Source: Phycisphaerales bacterium
GTDB taxonomy: Bacteria; Planctomycetota; Phycisphaerae; Phycisphaerales; SM1A02
DNA: 36,092 nucleotides
Assembly (NCBI GenBank): GCA_014238965.1
Contig: JABAAC010000069.1
Coordinates: 1 to 36,092, forward strand
Direction: 5' to 3'
Positions 24,525-32,194 of this stretch are shown piece by piece. The position numbers were made by a program, and so were the translations under genes. Each line of letters opens with the position of its first letter. The first letter of the stretch is position 1. The notes beneath the pieces were generated by a model, which was not told where the DNA came from, made no database searches, and was given only the letters and a program-made list of their open reading frames with translations.

Positions 24525-25435
24525 GGCGCAGCGACAGTTGTGATTGCATCTGAGAAAAGCACCCACGCTGTTTCACTGGCGAAGGGCTTGTTGGCGGCCA
24601 TGTCGAGTGTCTGGGTGAATGGATATGGCACACCGGGCCGAGCATTGTTGACGACAATGGTCTCCGCCCCGACCTGATTGCCATGCTCATCAAAGAACGC
24701 AAGGGCAATGCCTATGTTCCGGGTCTCTTTGTTGGCATTGAGCAGGCTTCCAGAGATAGTCATGCTTGACCAGTCAAGTTCCTTTTGAACTTCCGTCACG
24801 CGAGTTCGCCCAAAGGGCGACGGCCGGAACGAGACTGTTTCACCCGGGCTGTTGACGACCTGGTAGTGGTAAGCCGCCCGCGAGCGCCAGACATCCTGCC
24901 CGATATGACCAAAATTCATCGTTTGCAGTGTCTGTTGTAGCCCCTTGCCGGGGGCGCCAAGTTGCTCCTTGGCGTCTTTGCGCGCTTTGGCCGCTTGTTG
25001 TTTGTGTTGCCGCTCGAGTTGACGTCGTGCTTGTCGTTCCAGTGCGGCTCGTTGTTGGGCATCATGCTGCGCTTGGGCTCGAACTTGTTGGTATTGCGAA
25101 AAGTCGGTGCCATATCGATCATGATCAAGCACAAACGACTGCATCTCTGCAAGTTGGGCCATCGTCTTGGCCATCTGTACTTCAAGATCAGCAATACGAT
25201 GGCGAAGGCTTCGCACCTGGACTTCACGATCGAGGAGTGCTGGATACAGCATATTTCGTGTGGTGGCTGGTGTCAGTCCGGCTTCCTCAAGCATGTGCTG
25301 AGCGATGGCGTACCGATCTCGGTCAGTCTGCGATGGCGCAGCAGGTTGAGTTTCGGCAGTGTCCTGGACTGGCCGATCCGGTGGTGCGGGATCCTTCAGT
25401 TGAACCGCGCCTGCGAGCAGAAGTATGTCGAGCAT
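24521..25435 (-). CDS. Coiled-coil protein with C-terminal beta domain, unknown function
   Basis: The protein has 304 residues from ATG 25435, which has a GGAG SD core 7 bases upstream; the longer frame to 25564 would overlap the PEGA gene. A short hydrophobic N-terminus (LDILLLAGAV) could be a signal or weak anchor. A proline-rich linker, helical segments (VQVRSLRHRIADLEVQMAKT) and a Gln/Arg/Ala-rich coiled coil (residues about 135-180) follow. The last 110 residues look like a beta-sandwich of the FxLYD type (WSSMTISGSLLNANKETRN, GIALAFFDEHGNQVGAETIV). That domain type occurs in secreted or envelope proteins. It is coupled to the one-TM gene by ATGA. Confidence 0.7.
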   Translation of the reverse strand: MLDILLLAGAVQLKDPAPPDRPVQDTAETQPAAPSQTDRDRYAIAQHMLEEAGLTPATTRNMLYPALLDREVQVRSLRHRIADLEVQMAKTMAQLAEMQSFVLDHDRYGTDFSQYQQVRAQAQHDAQQRAALERQARRQLERQHKQQAAKARKDAKEQLGAPGKGLQQTLQTMNFGHIGQDVWRSRAAYHYQVVNSPGETVSFRPSPFGRTRVTEVQKELDWSSMTISGSLLNANKETRNIGIALAFFDEHGNQVGAETIVVNNARPGVPYPFTQTLDMAANKPFASETAWVLFSDAITTVAAP

Positions 25436-25442
25436 GACCAAA

Positions 25443-25446
25443 CTCC
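25443..25446 (-). promoter_or_regulatory. SD core GGAG for the coiled-coil gene
   Basis: GGAG on the minus strand lies 7 bases before ATG 25435 and selects it over the longer reading. Confidence 0.5.
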
Positions 25447-25487
25447 GATGAAGGCCCCACTGCCTGAGATTCCATGAGCCTACAGGT

Positions 25488-25943
25488 TCAAGGCGATTCG
25501 TCGAGCGTGTTCCGAGATTCCACTGCGAGATTGCCACGGACTTCTTTGCGAAGACCATTTGCACGCTTTAAGAGGGCGGCATGAGAGTCGTCACGTGGCT
25601 CCATGTCGATGTGCCACTGCAGCGTGTGGTGCGCATCGATCGGGAGAATCTCGACCATGAGGTCAAGACCTGGCATGTCCGTCACTGGAATAGGGGCTCG
25701 TTTCGCATCGATGATCGGTTCCCAGCCCTTCTTCTTGATCATCAAGTCGTACGTTCCGTAGTGCATAAAGTCGACCGTGACTGGTGTGCGACCAACTTCA
25801 CGGCCGTTCAACCACACAAGTGCCCCTTCAGGGCTTGTGGTGATTTCGATGGTGCGGCGGACACACCCGGTGAACATCAGCGTCAGCGACGCCAAGCCCA
25901 CGAGCAACATTCGGGTATCTGCGAATCCTTGCCTTGTTGGCAT
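25488..25943 (-). CDS. PEGA-domain lipoprotein
   Basis: The protein has 151 residues from ATG 25943; ATG 25970 is an alternative that overlaps the end of lptB by 14 bases. The signal peptide (MLLVGLASLTLMFTGC) ends in a lipobox, so the protein is probably lipid-anchored. Right after it comes a PEGA repeat: TIEITTSPEGALVWLNGREV then GRTPVTVDFMHYGTYDLMIK, the usual SxPxGAxVxxNGxxxGxTP pattern. The remaining 80 residues are polar and end in a charged tail. PEGA domains are small beta folds of envelope proteins; the function is unknown. It directly follows lptB. Confidence 0.82.
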   Translation of the reverse strand: MPTRQGFADTRMLLVGLASLTLMFTGCVRRTIEITTSPEGALVWLNGREVGRTPVTVDFMHYGTYDLMIKKKGWEPIIDAKRAPIPVTDMPGLDLMVEILPIDAHHTLQWHIDMEPRDDSHAALLKRANGLRKEVRGNLAVESRNTLDESP

Positions 25944-25956
25944 TTTCTTTTGCGGC

Positions 25957-26691
25957 TTAATCAAATTCATCACCTTTGAAGGTACTCGCAAGGTAGGCAT
26001 CTCGCACTTCTGGATCGTTGATAATCGTTTTAGGTTCACCATCCTTGAGGTTCTTACCGTGGTGAATGATGTACGCCCTGTCGCAGATTCGAAGGGTCTG
26101 TTGGACATTGTGGTCGGTTACAAGCACTGAGATGCCCGAATCCACGAGTGTGCGAACTTGTTGCTGCAGTTCCTCCACGGTGTGTGGATCGACAGCAGCA
26201 AAGGGCTCATCGAGTAGTAGCAGTGCTGGCTCGGTAATCATCGCTCGGGCAATTTCCAGACGGCGGCGTTCACCGCCGCTGCATGTGCGTGCCATTTCAG
26301 TAGCTTTGTGCTCTAGGCCAAACTGAGCAAGCAGCGAATCGCACTTGCTCTGTTGCGTCGCACGGTCGATGGGGCGCGTCTCGAGGATCGCCATAAGGTT
26401 GTCTCGAACACTCAATCGTCCAAAGACACTTGGCTCTTGGCTCAGGTAGCCCATGCCTCGCCGTGCGTGACGATACATGGGTTCAAAGGTGACATCGTTG
26501 CCATCGAAGGTGACTGACCCCTCCTCGGGCGTAATCATGCCGATAGCCATGCGAAACGAGGTGGTCTTGCCCGCGCCATTTCGTCCAAGTAGGCCGACAA
26601 TCTCACCAGCACCCACGTCAAAACACACATCGTCAACGACACGACGACCGTTGTAAGACTTGACCAGGTTGCGTACTTCCAGCAGCGCCAT
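25957..26691 (-). CDS. lptB: Lipopolysaccharide export ABC transporter ATP-binding protein
   Basis: LptB powers extraction of lipopolysaccharide from the inner membrane with LptF, LptG and LptC. The 244-residue length fits. Visible are Walker A GRNGAGKTT, Q-loop YLSQEPSVFGRLSV, signature CSGGERRRLEIARAM, Walker B LLLLDEPFAAVDP and the switch histidine in VTDHNV. The SVFGRLSVRDNL and GISVLVTDHNVQQTLRICDR stretches favour LptB over the similar branched-chain amino acid ATPases. LptA, LptC, LptF and LptG are not recognisable nearby; instead lptB is flanked by an upstream two-TM gene (6 bases) and a downstream PEGA lipoprotein. It has no SD of its own and may depend on coupling. Confidence 0.92.
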   Translation of the reverse strand: MALLEVRNLVKSYNGRRVVDDVCFDVGAGEIVGLLGRNGAGKTTSFRMAIGMITPEEGSVTFDGNDVTFEPMYRHARRGMGYLSQEPSVFGRLSVRDNLMAILETRPIDRATQQSKCDSLLAQFGLEHKATEMARTCSGGERRRLEIARAMITEPALLLLDEPFAAVDPHTVEELQQQVRTLVDSGISVLVTDHNVQQTLRICDRAYIIHHGKNLKDGEPKTIINDPEVRDAYLASTFKGDEFD

Positions 26692-26697
26692 GAGCGA

Positions 26698-27720
26698 TCA
26701 ATCGACTGTTTTGTCGCCCCCACGAGCGTCAGGTAGCACCTTCGCTGTGTCTGGCGTGTCGTTGTTTGCAGAAGCTGGTGTTTCAGCTTTGACACGCTTG
26801 GCCTCAAGAGTCCATTGTTCGGGATAGCGATCGCTTGCCAATGCACCGATGATGCGGTGTAGTCCTTTGTAGACATAGTCATCCAGCACTGCTCGTGTGC
26901 CATCGACATGGACCACCGACGCCTTGGATTTTCGCATCCACAGACTCATATCGATGTCAGCAATGTCGTCCTTCGCCCACGTGCCACCGGGCACGTGCAA
27001 TGTGCCGTCTTTGTCCAGCACATATGTACGCCTCTTGGCTGCCAAGGCTGACCATGCGTACCACGGTACGAATGGCAAGCAGAGGATGAACATCCATTGC
27101 ATTGGCCGGTCAAATTTTGACGGCGGCTGTACATCGCCCCAGATACTCAACGCGCTGTTTGCAGCGACCCCCATCAACTTCAGTTCTGGAACAGGCTCGC
27201 CTCCTAGGGCAACGGGGCTCATTGCAACGACAGTCATGCCACCAACGGCCCCGAGCCAATTAGCAGTAACTTTCTCTGCTGGCGTGCTCGGCGCACCAGC
27301 TGCGTTCAAGTTTTTCACGAGCAGTCGTCGGAGTTCGCTCAGCGACAGAGAATTGCCAGTGCCATCTTTGGAAACCGCTTGCAGTCCATTGACCTCATCA
27401 GCCAAACCTGGCATGGGTTCGATTCGAAGGTCTGCAATGATGGCGTTAGCAAGCGATGTCAGAGCTTCATCGCTCACGTGGTCTGTTGTGTCATGTGGAC
27501 CAGACGCTGCCAGCAATGGCTCGGCAATGCGGTTGAATTGTCTGGCAACTTCAGCGCGGTGGTACTGAAGTTCCTGAGTAGGGATTGCTACTAGATAGTC
27601 GTAGATCCCCCATACACCAAGCACCAAGCACATCACTGCGATGATCGCCGAGCGGAGGAGGAATCCAGAGCCCACCTTCACAGTTAGTGGCCAAGGCGTA
27701 GATTCTTGCATAGGTGTCAT
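26698..27720 (-). CDS. Two-TM protein of unknown function upstream of lptB
   Basis: The protein has 340 residues. One helix is at about 19-43 (SAIIAVMCLVLGVWGIYDYL) and a second at about 206-228 (WMFILCLPFVPWYAWSAL), so about 160 residues between them are probably periplasmic. The last 110 residues (TYVLDKDGTLHVPGGTWAKD, then DIADIDMSLWMRKSKASVVH, then LDDYVYKGLHRIIGAL) look like a small PH-like beta domain on the cytoplasmic side, with a charged tail. I do not recognise a named family. It lies 6 bases before lptB, so a role in the same envelope process is plausible but only inferred. Confidence 0.7.
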   Translation of the reverse strand: MTPMQESTPWPLTVKVGSGFLLRSAIIAVMCLVLGVWGIYDYLVAIPTQELQYHRAEVARQFNRIAEPLLAASGPHDTTDHVSDEALTSLANAIIADLRIEPMPGLADEVNGLQAVSKDGTGNSLSLSELRRLLVKNLNAAGAPSTPAEKVTANWLGAVGGMTVVAMSPVALGGEPVPELKLMGVAANSALSIWGDVQPPSKFDRPMQWMFILCLPFVPWYAWSALAAKRRTYVLDKDGTLHVPGGTWAKDDIADIDMSLWMRKSKASVVHVDGTRAVLDDYVYKGLHRIIGALASDRYPEQWTLEAKRVKAETPASANNDTPDTAKVLPDARGGDKTVD

Positions 27721-27734
27721 GCTACGCCGCGCGA

Positions 27735-28397
27735 TCAGTTTTCGTCGGAATTCTGGGCAGCTTCCAAGCAGACCTGTATAAGTCGCTCATGTGGTGCGTC
27801 GCATTCGGGAACCGCGTCAATAAGGCACAGAAGCCGGTCGATTCGCCTAGATATCTCAAGATCGGGCTGATCCATGGCAATGGCCTCTCTTGCGAGTGCG
27901 TCGATAGCCGATCGGAACCAGCTTGCGCTGGGCTTAGACTCGCTCTTTGGTGGGTCAATGCGGACTCGTACGGTTGCACCAGGGGCGATTGCGGCAATTG
28001 GAATCTCACCCAACCGAGTCGTTGGTTCCCGGCAGAGCACCACTGCAGGCACCTTTTGGGAGATCGCTTCCAATCGAATCCGCCGTGCGTCCGCAGCAAC
28101 CATTGGTGGCTGGATAAGTGCTCGGCCTCGTTCAGGGGCAATTCCTTCACCGAGATCCTCATCGACCAATTGAATGGCACTACGGCTTGCCAGCGCAGCT
28201 TTTCGGCGACCACGACGAGCACTGTGCATATGCTCAATCACTTCAGCCATGCCAGCCCAATCTTGTCGTGATCGAAGCATGCCTAACGCTTTGAGTAGCA
28301 GTCGCTCAGCATCGAACCAGTCACCATCACCCAACGCGTCACTGCCGCGCTGAATCAGGTCCTGAATAGCTTTTGGACGTTGTTTGGAGCGGGCCAT
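27735..28397 (-). CDS. Unknown protein with helical N-terminal region
   Basis: The protein has 220 residues from ATG 28397; the longer frame to 28466 would overlap the previous gene. The first 70 residues are helical with a TPR-like look (IQRGSDALGDGDWFDAERLL, LKALGMLRSRQDWAGMAEVI), followed by a basic HSARRGRRKAALASRSA segment. The middle, residues about 95-160, contains strands (PAVVLCREPTTRLGEIPIAA, then ATVRVRIDPP). The C-terminus is helical. There are no signal peptide, membrane segment or catalytic motifs, so it is probably cytoplasmic. The gene lies 14 bases before the two-TM gene. Confidence 0.65.
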   Translation of the reverse strand: MARSKQRPKAIQDLIQRGSDALGDGDWFDAERLLLKALGMLRSRQDWAGMAEVIEHMHSARRGRRKAALASRSAIQLVDEDLGEGIAPERGRALIQPPMVAADARRIRLEAISQKVPAVVLCREPTTRLGEIPIAAIAPGATVRVRIDPPKSESKPSASWFRSAIDALAREAIAMDQPDLEISRRIDRLLCLIDAVPECDAPHERLIQVCLEAAQNSDEN

Positions 28398-28416
28398 GGT
28401 GGATCGACTCGTGCGC

Positions 28417-28989
28417 TCAGGCCGCACAGATCTCCCGCAATTCCGAGGCAATGGCTTCGTTACCAAAGCTCATTCGTAGGCCTACGCTAGGAACAAGTTC
28501 AAGCATGACGGGCACACCGACAGTGATCAGAATCAATCCCTGATCAGAACTGTCCGAGTCGCGAAGCAGTGCTTTGAACAATTCTTCAAGCAAGTGCAAG
28601 TCGCCGGAATTCGCGAGCAGTGGATCACGACTATTGAGTTCCACAGAAGCGGCGGCGTCGATGCGTTGCCACTCTTCATTTTCAGCGAGAGAAAAAGCAA
28701 CAATGTCGAAAATGCTACGCCATTTGCCAACGGGCACCAACACCATCTGGTTGTGGTGCAATTTATTCAGCAGGTGCTCCACGATCGATGGCAATTGTTC
28801 TGCTGTGACGGACTGTTGTTCAGCTCCGTCAACTGCGTTGGGATCATTGCCAGTCATTGAGACGGACAAGTACTGCACGGACTCGCCACCCTGCATATGC
28901 AGAGTCACATGATCGTCGTCTGGTTGTTCCTGTCCGATACCGTAGTCGTGCAACAGGTCGCGGATTTCGTCCGCCTTGATGAAGTCCAA
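28417..28989 (-). CDS. Unknown cytoplasmic protein, probable TTG start
   Basis: The frame is open back to an ATG ending at 29169, but that region lies under the start and SD of the divergent phosphatase. No ATG occurs between there and codon 34 of the shorter gene. A TTG at 28989 with GGAG 7 bases upstream is the best start and gives 190 residues. The product is acidic and mostly helical, with conserved-looking segments LPSIVEHLLNKLHHNQMVL and GKWRSIFDIVAFSLAENEEW and a beta-like end (GLILITVGVPVMLELVPSVG). No signal, TM or known motif is seen. It is probably the first gene of the minus-strand run toward dnaE. Confidence 0.65.
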   Translation of the reverse strand: MDFIKADEIRDLLHDYGIGQEQPDDDHVTLHMQGGESVQYLSVSMTGNDPNAVDGAEQQSVTAEQLPSIVEHLLNKLHHNQMVLVPVGKWRSIFDIVAFSLAENEEWQRIDAAASVELNSRDPLLANSGDLHLLEELFKALLRDSDSSDQGLILITVGVPVMLELVPSVGLRMSFGNEAIASELREICAA

Positions 28990-28996
28990 GTCAACG

Positions 28997-29000
28997 CTCC
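28997..29000 (-). promoter_or_regulatory. SD core GGAG supporting a TTG start
   Basis: TTTGGAG on the minus strand is 7 bases before TTG 28989. The alternative GTG at 29103 lacks an SD and lies directly beside the phosphatase SD. Confidence 0.5.
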
Positions 29001-29105
29001 AAATTAGGTTCTTGGGAGATTCAACTGTATACGAACACAGAACGCAAGGTACAGAGATCCACTTGTGCGTATGATCGAACCCGAATTCTCGCCAATATTC
29101 CACCT

Positions 29106-29112
29106 GAAGGAG
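29106..29112 (+). promoter_or_regulatory. SD site GAAGGAG for the LMW phosphatase
   Basis: GAAGGAG is 7 bases before GTG 29120, a strong match that fixes the GTG start. Confidence 0.75.
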
Positions 29113-29119
29113 CCCCCGC

Positions 29120-29566
29120 GTGCGCACTGTGTTGTTTGTTTGTACCGGCAATACCTGCCGAAGCCCCATGGCCGAGGGACTGGCGGCTGCCTACGCCAAG
29201 GCGAACAAATTGGACGTGTTTGTGGCTTCTGCGGGAGTTGCCGCGGTGGATGGCATGCCAACCTCTCCCGAGACTGTTGAGGCCCTCCATCGACTGGGCA
29301 TTGAATTCCAGGGGCACTCCATACCCTTGACAGCCGACATGATCGTCAAGGCTGATGCCGTCTATTGCATGACAGCATCGCACTTAGCTGCGGCACAGGC
29401 GGTGTTGGGGCGGCTCGAAGGCGACCATGCTGAGGCAAGTGATCGAATTCAATTGCTGCAATCATCGGGTGATGTTGGTGATCCAATTGGCAGCAGCCAG
29501 AAGGTCTATGACGCACTTGCCAAGCATCTCCAGCCCATCATCGAAGATCACATGAGACACGCGTAG
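29120..29566 (+). CDS. Low-molecular-weight protein tyrosine phosphatase family protein
   Basis: The 148-residue protein starts at GTG 29120 with a strong SD. The P-loop VCTGNTCRS gives nucleophile Cys8 and Arg14 in the C(X)5R motif, and the general acid is Asp121 in GDPIG. Length and motif order fit bacterial LMW-PTPs, which act on phosphotyrosine of exopolysaccharide kinases, or the related protein-arginine phosphatases of the YwlE type. Thr at the position after Cys8 (CTGNTC) is the residue typical of the arginine phosphatase YwlE, so pArg specificity is possible. No BY-kinase or McsB gene is in view. The gene is single and converges with pepA. Confidence 0.9.
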   Translation: MRTVLFVCTGNTCRSPMAEGLAAAYAKANKLDVFVASAGVAAVDGMPTSPETVEALHRLGIEFQGHSIPLTADMIVKADAVYCMTASHLAAAQAVLGRLEGDHAEASDRIQLLQSSGDVGDPIGSSQKVYDALAKHLQPIIEDHMRHA

Positions 29567-29600
29567 GACTGGCGCCCCGGGTCCCTCTGAGCCTTAACAC

Positions 29601-31079
29601 TTAACCGCCAGCGAGCCTTGCAGCAGTTTCCGTCATGAGCCGCGTACCGAATCCAGTTGGGCCGATGGCACAGGTCTTGGTTGGCGAGTCCGTTGTTGCT
29701 GGGCCGGCGAGGTCTACGTGGGCCCATGGAATATCTGCATCCACGAAGTAGCTCAAAAATGCCGCACCTTGAATTGGATGCGCCCATCGCTTTGGTGCAC
29801 TGTTCCAGATGTCAGCATGACGCGATCGCATGAAGTCTCGATGCTCGCTCCATAGCGGCAATCGCCACAGCCGCTCGCCAGTTGAATCGCCCGCATCCTC
29901 CATAACAGTTCGAAATGTGTCATCGTCGCACCACAGTCCAGCGCACCACTGGCCAAGGGCAACAACCACTCCACCTGTCAATGTCGCGGCATCAATGATG
30001 TGCGTTGGTTTGAGTTTTTTGCAGGAGTATGCAAGTGCGTCGGCGAGCACAAGTCGACCTTCAGCATCAGTATTCGTCACCTCCACGGTGACGCCGTTAT
30101 ACATCGTGATAATGTCATCGGGCCTGTACGCGTTGCTTGAGACCATGTTTTCAGCACACGCAAGTACGCCTGTAACGTGTACTGGCACCTTCAACGCATC
30201 AAGCGCCTGCATCGCGCCAAGTACGGCTGCACCGCCACATAAGTCGTACTTCATGCCTTTCATGCCATTGGATATTTTCAGCGAGTAACCACCGGTGTCG
30301 TAGGTGATGGTCTTGCCCACGAGTACAAGGTGAACCCCGGCTTTGGCTCGAGAAGGCTTGTGCTCCATGACAATCATGCATGGCGGCGCGTCTGAGCCTT
30401 GACCTACGGCGGTGATTCCACCCATGCCTTGCTTTTTCATTTCGGCAGCGGACATGACACGGCAGGTGAGCTTCGATGTGCGAGCCAGTGCACGAGCCTG
30501 TTTAGCGATCCATGCAGGGTTGGCGATATTGGGCGGCGTGGCACCCACGCGCCGTCCTGCGTTGGCTGCCTCCCCAAGCAATACGCCCCGTCGAAGGCCG
30601 CCACGGGTGGCCGCGTCACCCGAGCCCATCGTCAAGGTGCCGCTTGCAGCATCGCCCCGAGCAGCACTGCCACGAAACGCTTCCATACGCCAATTCGCAA
30701 GGACCATGCCCTCAGCAAGGGCTTGGGCGGCAGCATCGGCATCGAGCACTTTGCTTGGAATCGTTTGCGCCACTTCAACAAGGGCTGCTTTGATATCGGC
30801 CTTGTGGAGCGCTTTGACGAGCGACCCGCCGATATCCCGAAGGGCATCGGTGGTGATTGTATTGACGTCCCCAAGGCCAATGAGGAGGGCACTTTCGTCG
30901 CCAAAGGCAATCTGGCCTCGTTTGCCCGTAAAGCCCGGGCGTACTAGAGCGCTCGATAGGCCACCGTCAACGGCTTTATCCAAGGCACCCATGCCTCGGG
31001 GTAGGCTGGTGGGCGATTCGCCAACGGCAGCGATGATGGTGGGTTGGCGGGGACTTCCAGTACGAATGCTTCGATACAC
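29601..31079 (-). CDS. pepA: Leucyl aminopeptidase (M17 family)
   Basis: M17 cytosol aminopeptidases remove N-terminal residues from peptides using two metal ions. The start is placed at GTG 31079, which has a strong SD (GAAGGAG, 8 bases away), giving 492 residues; a GTG at 31121 would add 14 residues but reaches within two bases of the divergent thiE start. Metal and active-site blocks are intact: VGKTITYDTGGYSLKIS, KGMKYDLCGGAAV and NTDAEGRLVLADALAYS (Asp338, Glu340, Arg342). The N-terminal macro-like domain is variable, as usual. The gene converges with the phosphatase, with 34 bases between the stops. Confidence 0.93.
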   Translation of the reverse strand: MYRSIRTGSPRQPTIIAAVGESPTSLPRGMGALDKAVDGGLSSALVRPGFTGKRGQIAFGDESALLIGLGDVNTITTDALRDIGGSLVKALHKADIKAALVEVAQTIPSKVLDADAAAQALAEGMVLANWRMEAFRGSAARGDAASGTLTMGSGDAATRGGLRRGVLLGEAANAGRRVGATPPNIANPAWIAKQARALARTSKLTCRVMSAAEMKKQGMGGITAVGQGSDAPPCMIVMEHKPSRAKAGVHLVLVGKTITYDTGGYSLKISNGMKGMKYDLCGGAAVLGAMQALDALKVPVHVTGVLACAENMVSSNAYRPDDIITMYNGVTVEVTNTDAEGRLVLADALAYSCKKLKPTHIIDAATLTGGVVVALGQWCAGLWCDDDTFRTVMEDAGDSTGERLWRLPLWSEHRDFMRSRHADIWNSAPKRWAHPIQGAAFLSYFVDADIPWAHVDLAGPATTDSPTKTCAIGPTGFGTRLMTETAARLAGG

Positions 31080-31087
31080 GATCTGTG

Positions 31088-31094
31088 CTCCTTC
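31088..31094 (-). promoter_or_regulatory. SD site GAAGGAG for pepA
   Basis: GAAGGAG on the minus strand is 8 bases before GTG 31079 and argues against the longer GTG 31121 start. Confidence 0.65.
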
Positions 31095-31123
31095 GTGGGC
31101 CGGTAAGGATATACGCTTCACGC

Positions 31124-32194
31124 ATGGCCGCTACAGATAGACGCCTGGATCGCTTGGTGGATGCCTGCCGAAACCGTGTTGCTGAGGGTCTTCGCACGTT
31201 GGAGGATCTGGCGAGGTTCGTGCTCAACGATACCGAGGCCTCCACCACACTGAAGCGGCTTCGCCACGGCTTGCGTGAGACGATTGCTTCAGGCTGGGAC
31301 GAGCAGCGGCTGCTTGGGGCCCGGGATACCAGCGGCGATGTGGGCACAGCAATTGAAACGCCCTCGGAATCGCATCGACAAACACAAGCTGATATCGCTG
31401 GGGCAGCAGCGTCTCGGGTACGCGAAGGACTTCGTTCGCTCGAAGAAGCAGCCAAGACTATTGACGCAGACGTGGCTCGCCAATTGCAGATGATTCGGTA
31501 CGAAACCTACGATGTTGCTGCGCGGCTTGGCACACGATTGCAATTGAGTGTTCCTCGTCAGTGGCGCGTGTGTCTGTTGCTCACCATCGATGCGTGCTCG
31601 CTGCCGTGGATGCAGGTGTTTGAGGCATCAATCGCCGGTGGTATCGACTGCGTGCAGATACGCGAGAAGCACATGGCCGATGCGACACTGGTGTCGCACG
31701 CCTGTGATGTCGTCAAACGAGCGCATGCCAAGGGCGTGAGCGTTGTGATTAACGATCGGCCTGACATTGCTCTTGCATCTGGCGCCGATGGCGTACACCT
31801 TGGTCAGGATGACATGTCCGTCGCGGCGGCCCGGCAAGTGCTTGGTCAAGGACCACTCATTGGCGTAAGTACGCACAGCGTGGATGAGGCGCAAGCGGCA
31901 ATTGCTGCCGGCGCTGACTCCATTGGAATTGGCCCTGTCTTTGCCTCAGCTACTCGGCCGGAACTCATCGCTGCGGGCCCAATGTGTGTGACCCAAACGC
32001 TTACAGCTCTAGGTAATGTGCCGCACCTCGCCATTGGTGGCATCGATTCGACCAACATCGGGCAGGTTACCGTTGCTGGCGCACAAGGAGTGGCTGTTGG
32101 ATCGGCTATGTGTAGTGCTGCTTCACCTAGTGACGTAGCAGCACTGTTGTGTTCAGCGATGCAGTGCACTTCCTCAACGGTCACGGCTCCATGA
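31124..32194 (+). CDS. thiE: ThiD2-ThiE fusion, thiamine phosphate synthase
   Basis: The 356-residue protein from ATG 31124 makes thiamine phosphate from hydroxymethylpyrimidine diphosphate and thiazole phosphate. Residues 1-140 resemble the helical ThiD2 domain (LVDACRNRVAEGLRTLEDLA, SRVREGLRSLEEAA, MIRYETYDVAARL). Residues about 160-345 are a ThiE TIM barrel with DCVQIREK, VINDRPDIALASGADGVHLG, GVSTHSVDEA, SIGIGPVF and AIGGI. The usual TK after the GPVF motif reads ATRPEL here. The fused layout is known from planctomycetes and some other phyla. The gene is divergent from pepA across only 44 bases and coupled by ATGA to the next gene. Confidence 0.92.
   Translation: MAATDRRLDRLVDACRNRVAEGLRTLEDLARFVLNDTEASTTLKRLRHGLRETIASGWDEQRLLGARDTSGDVGTAIETPSESHRQTQADIAGAAASRVREGLRSLEEAAKTIDADVARQLQMIRYETYDVAARLGTRLQLSVPRQWRVCLLLTIDACSLPWMQVFEASIAGGIDCVQIREKHMADATLVSHACDVVKRAHAKGVSVVINDRPDIALASGADGVHLGQDDMSVAAARQVLGQGPLIGVSTHSVDEAQAAIAAGADSIGIGPVFASATRPELIAAGPMCVTQTLTALGNVPHLAIGGIDSTNIGQVTVAGAQGVAVGSAMCSAASPSDVAALLCSAMQCTSSTVTAP

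Noticed and set aside
28990-29169. Longer start of the unknown gene at GTG 29103 or the ATG ending at 29169
   Set aside because: Both lie on or past the SD and start of the divergent phosphatase and lack an SD; TTG 28989 has one.
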